Both the position numbers and the translations under genes were made by a program. Below, one piece after another: positions 16,344 to 23,844 of a stretch of DNA of 48,653 bases (the stretch's first letter is position 1; each line of letters opens with the position of its first letter). Below the pieces are notes generated by a model, which saw nothing but the letters and a program-made list of their open reading frames with translations, ran no database searches and was not told the DNA's origin. Location of the stretch: NCBI GenBank assembly GCA_021158225.1, contig JAGGUZ010000026.1, positions 1 to 48,653 on the forward strand. The letters are read 5' to 3'. Origin of the DNA: a bacterium. Lineage in GTDB: Bacteria; Patescibacteriota; Gracilibacteria; UBA1369; PNNO01.

Positions 16344-17267
16344 ATGTACGCATATATGACAATATTGGTTATTGCATCAATGGCTCCCATTGTTTTTTTA
16401 CTATGGTATTTCGACCATCTCGATAAAAAGGAAAAAGAATCAAGAAGATTCTTATGGAGCATTTTCTTGTGGGGAGTTTTAATAACTTTTATCGCCGGAA
16501 TAATTGAATATTTTTCTGAAGATTTATTGCTTTCTTTTGTTTTCGATCCACTCATTCAAACATTTGCAATAGCTTTTATATCAACAGCTACAGTAGAAGA
16601 GAGCCTTAAATATCTGGTTGTAAAAAAGAAAGTATACGATCACCCGGCATTTAACGAATATTATGATGGAATAATATATGCGGTTGTAGCCAGCCTTGGA
16701 TTTGCGGCAATGGAAAATATATTTTATGTATTTGAAGGAGGTCTTTATGTAGCAATAATTCGAGCATTTTTAACCGTTCCCGCTCATGCGCTTTTTGGCG
16801 CTATTATGGGCTACAATATAAGCCTTGCCAGATTTTCAACAAACAAAGCAGACGAGAAAAAATTTCTAAAAAAGGGATTAATACTCGCCATAGTCTTTCA
16901 CGGTTTGTATGACTTCTTGTTATTAATAAGTTCATCGCTAGCTTTGTTCGTAGTTCCTATTCTCCTTGGTCTTTGGATGTATATAAGACGAAAAATAAAA
17001 TATTTACATTTTATGGATAAACTCCCCGGCTCATACATCCCTCCAAAATGGTCTATATGGACATATATAAGAGTTAGCATAGGCATGATATTTTTTACAT
17101 TCGGTCTTCTTGCAACACTTACAGCAGTACTTTACATAACCAAAGATCCCCTTGGACAAGACATATTTACAGATATAGATTTCAATCTATCGTTTACATT
17201 AATATTTACAGCAATAACATGGATAATCGCTTACACGCTAATGCGGGAGAAAAAAATAAAACAATAA
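16344..17267 (+). CDS. PrsW-family intramembrane metalloprotease
   Basis: The 307-residue polytopic protein has about eight predicted membrane helices. The three PrsW/CPBP-type motifs lie within membrane segments: EESLKYLVV (EExxK, about residue 81), VPAHALFGAIMGYN (His, about 149) and FHGLYDF (HxxxD, about 187). In Bacillus, PrsW performs site-1 cleavage of the anti-sigma factor RsiW. No sigma/anti-sigma pair lies here, so the substrate is unknown. The gene starts 81 nt from the divergent rnhA and its end overlaps the kinase-like gene by 49 nt. The whole three-gene unit (protease, kinase-like, SLH protein) is probably one transcript. Confidence 0.85.
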   Translation: MYAYMTILVIASMAPIVFLLWYFDHLDKKEKESRRFLWSIFLWGVLITFIAGIIEYFSEDLLLSFVFDPLIQTFAIAFISTATVEESLKYLVVKKKVYDHPAFNEYYDGIIYAVVASLGFAAMENIFYVFEGGLYVAIIRAFLTVPAHALFGAIMGYNISLARFSTNKADEKKFLKKGLILAIVFHGLYDFLLLISSSLALFVVPILLGLWMYIRRKIKYLHFMDKLPGSYIPPKWSIWTYIRVSIGMIFFTFGLLATLTAVLYITKDPLGQDIFTDIDFNLSFTLIFTAITWIIAYTLMREKKIKQ

Positions 17268-18550
17268 ATCAACCCGATCAGTATCTTCCTCTTAATTTAG
17301 TTTATTTTTCCGACAAATTTAAACTTGAGAATGGTCAAAAAAATATTTTTAAGGACATTATTTCTTGGAAACAAAACCCTCCTCTTGTAAAAACCGGCAG
17401 AAGCACTTATTTACTTATAAAAGACGAGAAAATTCCATTTAAAAGTATAAAAATTAAAGGATGTGGATTTTTTGATATTCAAAACAATTCAATTTCGCAA
17501 CCATCAACAGAGGAAGGTTATGACGCACACATTCAATATGCTCCGGACGGCATAAAAGAAATCCATTATCAAATAGAAGTTAACAACCATGATGAACCTA
17601 TTTATTCCGTCCCAAAAAAGAGGCCGTACGGAGGACAAACTTTTAATAGAGCAAAATTAGAGTTTGATGCCACAAATCATCTGTTTAGCAATTGGGACGG
17701 AAAGTCTGAAGATTTCCCGTTTTATTTTCCTGTAGGATATGCAAGATACGAGAATTTATTTTATAAAGACGAACCGCTTGGGGTAACCGTTTTAGGAATT
17801 CCAAGTGAAAAAGAGACTGCTCTTGGAGCTTATTTTATTGGACAGTTTGAAGATGAAGGACTTAGAATCAATCCTCATCTTGTTGCTTACTGGCAAAAGC
17901 ACATTGCCCCCGCCGGGAAAGAAACCCCCGATTATTTTGATCTGCTGACAACCTTAAAGAAATTATCTTTCGAATTTGGGAAAACACTTTCATATTTACA
18001 CAAACATTTTGTAGATCACGATAGCCATCTATTTAATGCAATGGTAAATAATAATGTAGGAAATGTTGTTTTTTTCGATCTTGATCATGTTTTAGATATT
18101 AAAAACATATCAACACAAAAATATTTTTATTATGCTCTTAAAGATTTAGAAATAGGACTTGTAGCTATTTTAAGCAATTTTCTTCTTAGCGGAATAGTAG
18201 ATGGACTCGTTCTCTTTGCAAAATTGGGGCAAACCATAGATGACTATAACTTAATTGAAGGATTCTTCGCCGGATATTTTGGAGAAGAAAACGAAGTGGC
18301 AAAGCAAGATGCAAAAAATATATGGAACAGATTAATTGATTTTGCATTAAATAAAATAATACCGACCTCGCGAAAAGATCAATTTAATTTAGCTTATGAT
18401 TTTTGCGAGAAAGAAAGGCAAAAATCGTATATAGATTCTTACAGATATTTTAAAAAAAGGATGAATTTGGATATAACACCGGAAAAACATGCTATAATAA
18501 TTACAAATCTTATTACACAACGTTTAACACTTAACCAAAATTTAGTATGA
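17219..18550 (+). CDS. kinase-like (APH/protein-kinase fold) protein, unknown substrate
   Basis: The 443 residues show no membrane helix of clear strength. Two features suggest a kinase-like fold. One is an N-lobe-like stretch with IKIKGCGFF and Lys-rich strands (about 55-80). The other is a catalytic-loop-like motif HFVDHDSHLFNAMV followed 12 residues on by FFDLDHVLD (about 262-292), corresponding to HxDxxxxN and DxD of aminoglycoside/choline kinases. The start ATG lies 49 nt inside prsW; no later ATG is available, so coupling is likely. The stop overlaps the SLH gene start (ATGA). A phosphotransferase acting on a cell-surface sugar or protein is a hypothesis only. Confidence 0.55.
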   Translation: MDNRLHANAGEKNKTINQPDQYLPLNLVYFSDKFKLENGQKNIFKDIISWKQNPPLVKTGRSTYLLIKDEKIPFKSIKIKGCGFFDIQNNSISQPSTEEGYDAHIQYAPDGIKEIHYQIEVNNHDEPIYSVPKKRPYGGQTFNRAKLEFDATNHLFSNWDGKSEDFPFYFPVGYARYENLFYKDEPLGVTVLGIPSEKETALGAYFIGQFEDEGLRINPHLVAYWQKHIAPAGKETPDYFDLLTTLKKLSFEFGKTLSYLHKHFVDHDSHLFNAMVNNNVGNVVFFDLDHVLDIKNISTQKYFYYALKDLEIGLVAILSNFLLSGIVDGLVLFAKLGQTIDDYNLIEGFFAGYFGEENEVAKQDAKNIWNRLIDFALNKIIPTSRKDQFNLAYDFCEKERQKSYIDSYRYFKKRMNLDITPEKHAIIITNLITQRLTLNQNLV

Positions 18551-19491
18551 AACACATACTAACGCGAACAATTACAGCTTTTGCAATAAGCTCGCTGATG
18601 TTTGCAAGCGTTGCATCTGCAGTTGTAACAGATGCAAACAACTCTACGGAAGATCCCTACACAGACAATTCTTCGGTAGCCGTAACATTAGAAGGATCTC
18701 TTAACAACGATGGTAATGTTGATCTTTCTTGGAGCAAATACCAAGGTGAAGACTTAAAATGGTATAAAGTCGTTCGCTCTCAAGACAATCCGGACGCAAA
18801 ATATCCTATGGACGGTTATATTGAAGTTTACGGAGATCCAACTCAAACAACTTATACGGACAAAAATGTGCAAAATGGAGTTAATTACTACAGACTTTGC
18901 GTAATTACAACTGCAAACCTTCGAGGATGTAGTAATACTGTTACAATTAATAAAGCAGCAGTCGCTTCCGAAGGCTTTGCGGATGTTCCCGAAGATCATT
19001 GGGCAAAACCATATATAGACGATCTAACTAACAAAGGCATTGTACAAGGACGAGATGGGAAATACGAACCGGATTCCCCAATCTTGCGAGCTGAAGCAAT
19101 TAAAATGGTTATGTACGGAGTAGGCCTTAACGGATCATCTTGCAATAGCAATATCTTCCCGGATTTAAATCAAGAAGACTGGTTCTGCGATGTTGTAACA
19201 AAAGCTTACAATAAAGGAATAGTTAAAGGTGATAACGGATATCTTTACCCTGCAAGAAATATTACAAGAGCCGAAGCCGTGACGATACTGTTAAAGGCAA
19301 AAGGTTTTGAAACTCCTGTGTTAACGGAAAATCCATTTGATGATGTTAATATTGAAGATTGGTACGCTGGATATATTTATAAAGCCTTTAAGCTTGGATA
19401 TGTTGTAGGAGTTGGAAACAATCTTTTTGAGCCGAACAGAAGCATTACAAGAGCAGAGATGGCAAAAATTGTTTCAATTGCAATAGAGTAG
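18547..19491 (+). CDS. S-layer homology (SLH) domain surface protein
   Basis: The 314-residue exported protein has a signal peptide (about 1-25, cleavage near ASVASA), a fibronectin type III-like domain (about 45-135, ending NYYRLCVITTANLRGCSN) and three SLH repeats (about 142-200, 205-258, 265-314). Each repeat has the typical F.DV...W....I..A...GIV.G pattern (for example FADVPEDHWAKPYIDDL and LRAEAIKMV). SLH domains bind pyruvylated secondary wall polymers and hold proteins on the surface. The start overlaps the kinase-like stop by 4 nt. A hairpin terminator follows 15 nt after the stop, closing the prsW operon. Confidence 0.9.
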   Translation: MKHILTRTITAFAISSLMFASVASAVVTDANNSTEDPYTDNSSVAVTLEGSLNNDGNVDLSWSKYQGEDLKWYKVVRSQDNPDAKYPMDGYIEVYGDPTQTTYTDKNVQNGVNYYRLCVITTANLRGCSNTVTINKAAVASEGFADVPEDHWAKPYIDDLTNKGIVQGRDGKYEPDSPILRAEAIKMVMYGVGLNGSSCNSNIFPDLNQEDWFCDVVTKAYNKGIVKGDNGYLYPARNITRAEAVTILLKAKGFETPVLTENPFDDVNIEDWYAGYIYKAFKLGYVVGVGNNLFEPNRSITRAEMAKIVSIAIE

Positions 19492-19505
19492 AATATTTCA
19501 AAAGA

Positions 19506-19543
19506 TTAAAGAGCTGAGATTTTAATATTTCTTAGCTCTTTAA
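19506..19543. terminator. bidirectional hairpin terminator
   Basis: TTAAAGAGCTGAGA and TCTTAGCTCTTTAA form a 14-bp stem (one G-T wobble) around a 10-nt loop. Plus-strand flank TTTATTATC and minus-strand flank TCTTTTG are moderately U-rich. It serves both the SLH gene and the convergent repeat-protein gene, whose stop codon lies inside the stem. Confidence 0.8.
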
Positions 19544-19903
19544 TTTATTATCTTCACGCAGTTTTTTTAATTCCATCAGTTCTTTAAGAGAGAATATTCT
19601 TTTCCCTTTTTCTTGTTCTTCATCGCTTTTTTCTTGTTCATCATCACTTTTTTCTTGTTCATCATCACTTTTTTCTTGTTCATCATCACTTTTTTCTTGT
19701 TCATCATCACTTTTTTCTTGCTCTTGCTTGCCATCAATAGCTAAAACTTTATTTGCTTTTCTTGCAACATCAGCCATATATGCTTGACGACCAATATCAA
19801 AAAGAACTTCGGTTGTAGGGATCATAGTATGTTTCCCATTAGATTCCGGTGAGCCTTCATCCTCTCTTAAGTTTCCATCCTCAGGAGGTTTTTTTTCGGA
19901 CAT
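19532..19903 (-). CDS. acidic repeat protein (EQEKSDD heptads), unknown
   Basis: The 123-residue soluble, highly charged protein has an unstructured-looking N-terminus (KKPPEDGNLREDEGSPES), a short helical middle (about 25-58, VLFDIGRQAYMADVARKANK), then about five exact or near-exact EQEKSDD heptads (about 60-98). It ends with a Lys/Leu helix (FSLKELMELKKLRED). The seven-residue period matches a coiled-coil heptad but lacks hydrophobic core residues, so disorder is more likely. It is monocistronic, with a strong promoter and a shared terminator. Family not recognised. Confidence 0.55.
   Translation of the reverse strand: MSEKKPPEDGNLREDEGSPESNGKHTMIPTTEVLFDIGRQAYMADVARKANKVLAIDGKQEQEKSDDEQEKSDDEQEKSDDEQEKSDDEQEKSDEEQEKGKRIFSLKELMELKKLREDNKLKS
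19611..19725 (-). repeat. 21-bp tandem coding repeat, about five copies
   Basis: Plus-strand unit cttgttcatcatcactttttt is repeated with almost no divergence. It encodes the EQEKSDD heptads. The near identity at synonymous positions indicates recent slippage or gene conversion. Confidence 0.9.
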
Positions 19904-19934
19904 ATTGAGAACGATTAGATATTACAGGAAATTG

Positions 19935-19964
19935 ATTTTAATATCTTTTTATAGATTTTGTCAA
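19935..19964 (-). promoter_or_regulatory. promoter of the EQEKSDD repeat gene
   Basis: On the minus strand, a perfect TTGACA (19964-19959), an 18-bp spacer and TAAAAT (19940-19935) precede the ATG at 19903 with a leader of about 25 nt. Confidence 0.7.
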
Positions 19965-19998
19965 CATCTATAGCTAAAAATGATATTTTATAAGACTT

Positions 19999-20017
19999 AG
20001 CCTATTTTTAATAGGCT
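19999..20017 (-). terminator. small hairpin after the pilin gene
   Basis: AGCCTATT and AATAGGCT form a perfect 8-bp stem with a 3-nt loop, 20 nt after the pilin stop and before the next gene's promoter. The position suits a terminator, but the U tract on the minus strand is weak. Confidence 0.45.
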
Positions 20018-20037
20018 TGTTTGTCTTTTGTCTTTAA

Positions 20038-20706
20038 TTAATTTTTCCAAAAATCATCATTCAAGATCTCGGGGATTCCGTATAAATAATGCAAGAAAAT
20101 ATATTTTGTGCGTAAAATCCTATTCTTATCTTCCTTGTTTATTTGTTGCAACCTGAATTGTAAACTCATTATCTGAAGACTTGTAATCCCCATATCTACA
20201 ACAGAAAAAGTTGCATCCGGAGTTTTATACATAAATGTAATATTATCTCTTGGGAAATCCCCTATTTTATTACCAGCCTTCGACCTTGCGTCAACAGCCA
20301 AACGAATATTTTCCGGCAATTCAATGGTTTTAATAAGTTTATCATTGGTTTCATCTAACTGCCCCACCTTTGAAGAAAAAAGATCCGCATATAAATATGC
20401 AGTAACATTTACTCCGTCATCCGCAATTTGAACAATATAACCGTTTGGCAGAATTAAATCTGCATCGCCAATAAAACCATCTCCATCATAATCGGAAGTG
20501 TCCGGAAAAGATTCTCCGGAAAGTGCAAGGTTGCGTGCATCGGAAATAACCCCTTCAAGCAAATTATATGCCTTTTTAAATTGCAATTGATTACGAGAAC
20601 CAAAAGAAGACATAAAAACCGTTGTAGACAAGAGAACTATTATCGCTACAACTACGAGCATCTCCACAAGAGTGAACCCTTTTGATTTTGAATAAAACTT
20701 CAACAT
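20038..20706 (-). CDS. type IV pilin-like/GspH pseudopilin with prepilin signal
   Basis: The 222-residue protein carries a textbook class III prepilin leader: KSKGFTLVEMLVVVAIIVLL, with cleavage expected between Gly and Phe and Glu at +5, followed by the hydrophobic N-terminal helix. The remainder is a globular head with beta content and an Asp-rich loop (SDYDGDGFIGDADL) that could bind calcium. The prepilin peptidase and assembly ATPase are not in this window. The gene follows rsmI by 7 nt. A perfect TATAAT lies 6 nt before the ATG, overlapping the rsmI stop, so it may also be transcribed separately as a leaderless mRNA. Confidence 0.85.
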   Translation of the reverse strand: MLKFYSKSKGFTLVEMLVVVAIIVLLSTTVFMSSFGSRNQLQFKKAYNLLEGVISDARNLALSGESFPDTSDYDGDGFIGDADLILPNGYIVQIADDGVNVTAYLYADLFSSKVGQLDETNDKLIKTIELPENIRLAVDARSKAGNKIGDFPRDNITFMYKTPDATFSVVDMGITSLQIMSLQFRLQQINKEDKNRILRTKYIFLHYLYGIPEILNDDFWKN

Positions 20707-20712
20707 AAAATA

Positions 20713-20718
20713 ATTATA
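20713..20718 (-). promoter_or_regulatory. TATAAT box 6 nt before the pilin ATG
   Basis: A perfect minus-strand TATAAT spans the rsmI stop codon. The best -35 match (TTGTTT, 18-bp spacer) is weak. The position would place the transcript start at the ATG of the pilin gene. Confidence 0.5.
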
Positions 20719-21388
20719 TCACGCCTAAACCTCCCAAAACAACAACGAACTCTCCTTTTGGTTTACGACTTTCAATAATTTTTCTTACTTCAGATATAGA
20801 TCCACGAATAAATTCTTCATGCAATTTTGTAAGTTCTCTGGCGATAACTATTTTTCGATCAAATCCAAAAAATTCCTCCAATTGTGCAATTGTTCTTATT
20901 ATTCTATGTGGAGATTCATAAAAAACAACCGTTTTCTTCTCATTTTGAAGAGATTCAAGCAGTGTTTTTCTACCTTTTTTTAAGGGTAAAAAACCAAGAT
21001 ATATAAATTGATTTATTGGAAGACCGGATGCAGTTAAAGCCGTTAAGAAAGCAGACGCACCCGGTATTGGAATTATTTCGATATTATTTTCAAGTGCGGA
21101 TTTTATTAGTACATATGCCGGGTCGGAAATCCCTGGAGTTCCGGCATCGGAGATAACAGCAACATCTTTTCCGTTAATAAGTTCATTAATTATTTTTTCC
21201 ACTTTTGCTTGTCCACTGTGCGAATGAAAACTTATACACTTCTTATTTATTTCATATTTATTAAGTAAAATCTGCGAATGACGAGTATCTTCAGTAGCTA
21301 TAAGATCAACATTTTTAAGCGTTTCAATAGCACGCACAGTAATGTCCGCCAAGTTCCCGATTGGAGTTGAAACAATATATAGACTCAT
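20714..21388 (-). CDS. rsmI: 16S rRNA (cytidine1402-2'-O)-methyltransferase RsmI
   Basis: RsmI uses S-adenosylmethionine to methylate the ribose of C1402 in the ribosomal decoding centre. The 224-residue protein has the tetrapyrrole methylase fold with IVSTPIGNLADITVRA at the N-terminus, ATEDTRHS, the glycine-rich VISDAGTPGISDPA loop and VFYESPHRI, all RsmI signatures. Length is slightly shorter than the 280 or so of many homologues, because the C-terminal extension is missing. It follows tsaB by 6 nt, so tsaB-rsmI form an RNA-modification operon, with the pilin gene 7 nt downstream. Confidence 0.94.
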   Translation of the reverse strand: MSLYIVSTPIGNLADITVRAIETLKNVDLIATEDTRHSQILLNKYEINKKCISFHSHSGQAKVEKIINELINGKDVAVISDAGTPGISDPAYVLIKSALENNIEIIPIPGASAFLTALTASGLPINQFIYLGFLPLKKGRKTLLESLQNEKKTVVFYESPHRIIRTIAQLEEFFGFDRKIVIARELTKLHEEFIRGSISEVRKIIESRKPKGEFVVVLGGLGVI

Positions 21389-21394
21389 AACAAT

Positions 21395-21997
21395 TTATTT
21401 ATAATGTTTTTTACTTACTGTTATATGAGGCTTGGAAAAATATCTTGGCTTCACAATATCTTTTTGCTCGAATTTATTTATATTCGCGGATAAAAATTCA
21501 CCAAAAGTCTTTAAATCCTTTTCATTGATATACTTTCCTCCATGAGCTTTTATCTCGTTTATGTGAGTTTTTCTAAGTTGTCCGGAAATAGCCGTATTTT
21601 TATTAATTTTTAATAAAAAGTCATCAACATCGTACAAATTATCATAATAATAGACCTTATTCCTTCCGGCATACAGAGCAAAATTCTTATCAGCTCTAAA
21701 TTCCCAAAAATCTTTAACCGGAATGTCAATAATTTTAATTCCAAGCCCATAACCAAGTGCATTTGCAATAGCAATGGATACGCGAAGAGCAGTAAAAGGT
21801 CCCGGACCTGTTATAACAGCTATCTTGGTTAAGCCCTCCCATATCAGGTTATTTTTATCTAACATTTTCTGAATTTCTGGAAGAAGAGTCTCTGCTTCAT
21901 TTTGTTCAGCAACCCAGGATTTTTCATCAACAATAGTCTCCTTATTTATAAGAGCTATACATGTCCTTGTTGTAGCCGTATTAAGTCCCAAAATCAT
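21395..21997 (-). CDS. tsaB: TsaB, tRNA threonylcarbamoyladenosine (t6A37) biosynthesis
   Basis: TsaB is the inactive kinase-fold partner of TsaD in t6A formation on ANN-decoding tRNAs. The ORF track extends to 22183, but those upstream codons overlap the divergent GGQ gene and give nonsense sequence. The family begins at MILGLNTATTRTCIALI, so ATG 21997 (200 residues) is correct. GPGPFTALRVSIAIANALGYG is the conserved TsaB glycine-rich segment. The box TATAAT lies 7 nt before this ATG, so the mRNA is probably leaderless. It is followed by rsmI. TsaD, TsaE and TsaC are not in the window. Confidence 0.9.
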   Translation of the reverse strand: MILGLNTATTRTCIALINKETIVDEKSWVAEQNEAETLLPEIQKMLDKNNLIWEGLTKIAVITGPGPFTALRVSIAIANALGYGLGIKIIDIPVKDFWEFRADKNFALYAGRNKVYYYDNLYDVDDFLLKINKNTAISGQLRKTHINEIKAHGGKYINEKDLKTFGEFLSANINKFEQKDIVKPRYFSKPHITVSKKHYK

Positions 21998-22004
21998 ATT
22001 TAAG

Positions 22005-22034
22005 ATTATACAGAAGTTTGTTTTGTAGTAAACT
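22005..22034. promoter_or_regulatory. interleaved divergent promoters of tsaB and the GGQ gene
   Basis: For tsaB (minus strand): TTTACT (22032-22027), a 16-bp spacer and TATAAT (22010-22005), 7 nt before ATG 21997. For the plus-strand gene: TAAACT (22029-22034), 6 nt before ATG 22041. The plus-strand -10 physically overlaps the minus-strand -35 within a 43-bp intergenic space, so the two polymerases should exclude each other. Confidence 0.55.
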
Positions 22035-22040
22035 AAAACT

Positions 22041-22460
22041 ATGAATGACGAATTCCCAGTTGAGTTAAAGCCAAAAACACTAAGGAAAATTAAAGAACTC
22101 GATATAAAACCCGAGGATATTGAAGAACAATTTATTAGAGGAAGCGGACACGGCGGACAAAAAGTTAATAAAACCTCAAGCACCGTAAGGCTAAAACATC
22201 TACCAACAGGGCTGGAAATAAGATGCCAAGAACATAGAGAACAATCAAAAAACAGAATAACTGCTTACAAACTTTTGGTAGACAAAATTGAAGATTTAAT
22301 AAGAGGAAAGGAATCTGAAAAAGCGAAAAAAATATATAAAATCAAAAAACAAAAGAAAAGACGGTCAAAAAAAACAAAAGAGAAACTATTAAAAATAAAA
22401 AAACAAAGAAAAACAAAAAAGGAGTTAAGAAAAAAAGTGGACTTAATTTCCTCCGAATAA
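22041..22460 (+). CDS. GGQ-domain release-factor-like protein, probable ribosome rescue
   Basis: The 139-residue protein contains only the catalytic domain of class I release factors: FIRGSGHGGQKVNKTSS (GGQ at about residues 38-40) and VRLKHLPTGLEIRCQEHREQ. It lacks codon-recognition domains. The C-terminal 60 residues are extremely basic (KKQKKRRSKKTKEKL and similar), as in ArfB/YaeJ and in the mitochondrial MTRFR/Rso55 group, where the tail enters the empty mRNA channel of stalled ribosomes. The LKH.PTG..I.C.E.R motif is closer to MTRFR/Rso55 than to ArfB. It is divergent from tsaB and overlaps the permease gene by 18 nt at the 3' end. Confidence 0.85.
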   Translation: MNDEFPVELKPKTLRKIKELDIKPEDIEEQFIRGSGHGGQKVNKTSSTVRLKHLPTGLEIRCQEHREQSKNRITAYKLLVDKIEDLIRGKESEKAKKIYKIKKQKKRRSKKTKEKLLKIKKQRKTKKELRKKVDLISSE

Positions 22461-23762
22461 TCCTTTCTTTTTAAACCTTGAATATCCAAAAGCGCTAAGC
22501 ATAAGCAATATATAAATTCCAACAATAAACAATAAATTTCTCATATTTGTCGTAAATTCAAAATAGATAATAAACAAGCCGGCGACGGCAAGCCCAACCA
22601 TAGCAACAATTGTTAGCAAAGCACTTGAATTTGTCTTTTTTCTGATTACAAAATTGGCATAAGCCATAAGGAATGAAACTATCAAAAAAGTAATACTTCC
22701 GAACTCTATAATTGTCTCCAGCGTTCCGGTTAAAATAAAAATATATGAAAAAAAGAACATGAACCAGATTGAATATTTTGGGATATACGTTTTAATTCTT
22801 GTAGCCAATATTTTTGGGAAATAACCATCATCAGAAATTACCGCCATTAAACGAGAAGCCCCAAAAATTGTACCGTTTATTGCACTTGCCGTCGCCAACA
22901 ATGCACCAAAGATTACCACTACCAATCCCACCTCACCTAGAACCGCGGAAGACCCGGCAGCAAGAGCATATTCTTTATCAGCTATTAATTGCGCTTTTGA
23001 AATAGACATTAAAGCTCCTATTGCCAACACAACATAAATTGTTGTCGCAAGACCAATGGCGCTGTATATAGCTCTTGGAATATTTTTATCCGGATTTCTC
23101 ATCTCATCCGTTGCGTGTATTACAAGCTGAAACCCCTCATAAGCCACAAAAGTTATAGACGCAACAACAATAATATTAAAAAGTTCAAATTGTTTATCGA
23201 AAACCGGCAAAATATTGTTAATATCACCTTTATCCGCAAGAAGAATCGAAATACCAAGTAAGATAGATAACTTTAAATAAACCATTATATCTTCAACTTC
23301 CCCCATTCCTTTAACGCTTATAAGATTAATAACGCTGAAAAAAAGCAATACTGCACCGGAGAATATATCTCTTAAAATTTCATAATCACATGCAGGGAAA
23401 ACACTCGCCAAATATGACGCAAAAGTAAATGCATATAATGCCAATGTACTTATATATCCAAATGTAATAAGCCATCCGATTGCACAAGCGGAAAAACGAG
23501 ATTTTGTAAAAGTTCTTTTATAAAATGAATATGTAGCTCCCTCGTCTTTATAATAAAGAGCAAGTTTTACATATGAATATGCTGCCAAGAAGGCAAGAAA
23601 TCCTCCAATAGCAATTGCTATTGGAGTTGCATTCCCAATCTTCTCCACAGATACGCCTAAAATTGCGAAAATACCTCCTCCTATCATTCCTCCGAGAGCG
23701 ATTGCTATTAATTCAAATATACCGAGTGGTTGCTTTGGTTGCTTTGTAAATGTTTTTTTCAT
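22443..23762 (-). CDS. APC-superfamily amino acid permease
   Basis: The protein has about 439 residues with twelve predicted membrane helices. The first helix carries the APC signature GGMIGGGIFAILG (unwound substrate-binding loop), and helix 6 has the conserved FVAYEGFQ segment. It is likely to import amino acids, but specificity cannot be read. The ORF track starts at 23771 (MHVMKK). The promoter TTGATA-16-TATATT ends 7 nt before the fourth codon ATG at 23762 and overlaps the first ATG, so MKKTFTKQ is preferred. The 3' end overlaps the convergent GGQ gene. Confidence 0.87.
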   Translation of the reverse strand: MKKTFTKQPKQPLGIFELIAIALGGMIGGGIFAILGVSVEKIGNATPIAIAIGGFLAFLAAYSYVKLALYYKDEGATYSFYKRTFTKSRFSACAIGWLITFGYISTLALYAFTFASYLASVFPACDYEILRDIFSGAVLLFFSVINLISVKGMGEVEDIMVYLKLSILLGISILLADKGDINNILPVFDKQFELFNIIVVASITFVAYEGFQLVIHATDEMRNPDKNIPRAIYSAIGLATTIYVVLAIGALMSISKAQLIADKEYALAAGSSAVLGEVGLVVVIFGALLATASAINGTIFGASRLMAVISDDGYFPKILATRIKTYIPKYSIWFMFFFSYIFILTGTLETIIEFGSITFLIVSFLMAYANFVIRKKTNSSALLTIVAMVGLAVAGLFIIYFEFTTNMRNLLFIVGIYILLMLSAFGYSRFKKKGLFGGN

Positions 23763-23769
23763 TACATGC

Positions 23770-23797
23770 AATATAACTCATTTCTTTGGCATATCAA
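23770..23797 (-). promoter_or_regulatory. leaderless promoter of the amino acid permease
   Basis: On the minus strand, TTGATA (23797-23792), a 16-bp spacer and TATATT (23775-23770) lie exactly 7 nt before ATG 23762. The earlier ATG at 23771 overlaps the -10 box and cannot be within a transcript from this promoter. Confidence 0.65.
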
Positions 23798-23804
23798 AGT
23801 AGCG

Positions 23805-23810
23805 TATAAT
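23805..23810 (+). promoter_or_regulatory. -10 box for the Na+/H+ antiporter
   Basis: A perfect TATAAT lies 34 nt before ATG 23845. No good -35 is present at normal spacing. It is divergent from, and just outside, the permease promoter. Confidence 0.4.
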
Positions 23811-23844
23811 TAACAGAGATTGATCCGACTAACAAAAATTTTGT

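Noticed and set aside
19611-19725. 21-bp tandem repeats as a CRISPR-like array
   Set aside because: There are no spacers; the repeats are directly adjacent and encode protein heptads.
21998-22183. N-terminal extension of tsaB in the ORF track
   Set aside because: It overlaps the well-supported GGQ gene on the other strand, gives a Cys/Pro/Ser-rich non-homologous sequence and lies upstream of the promoter.
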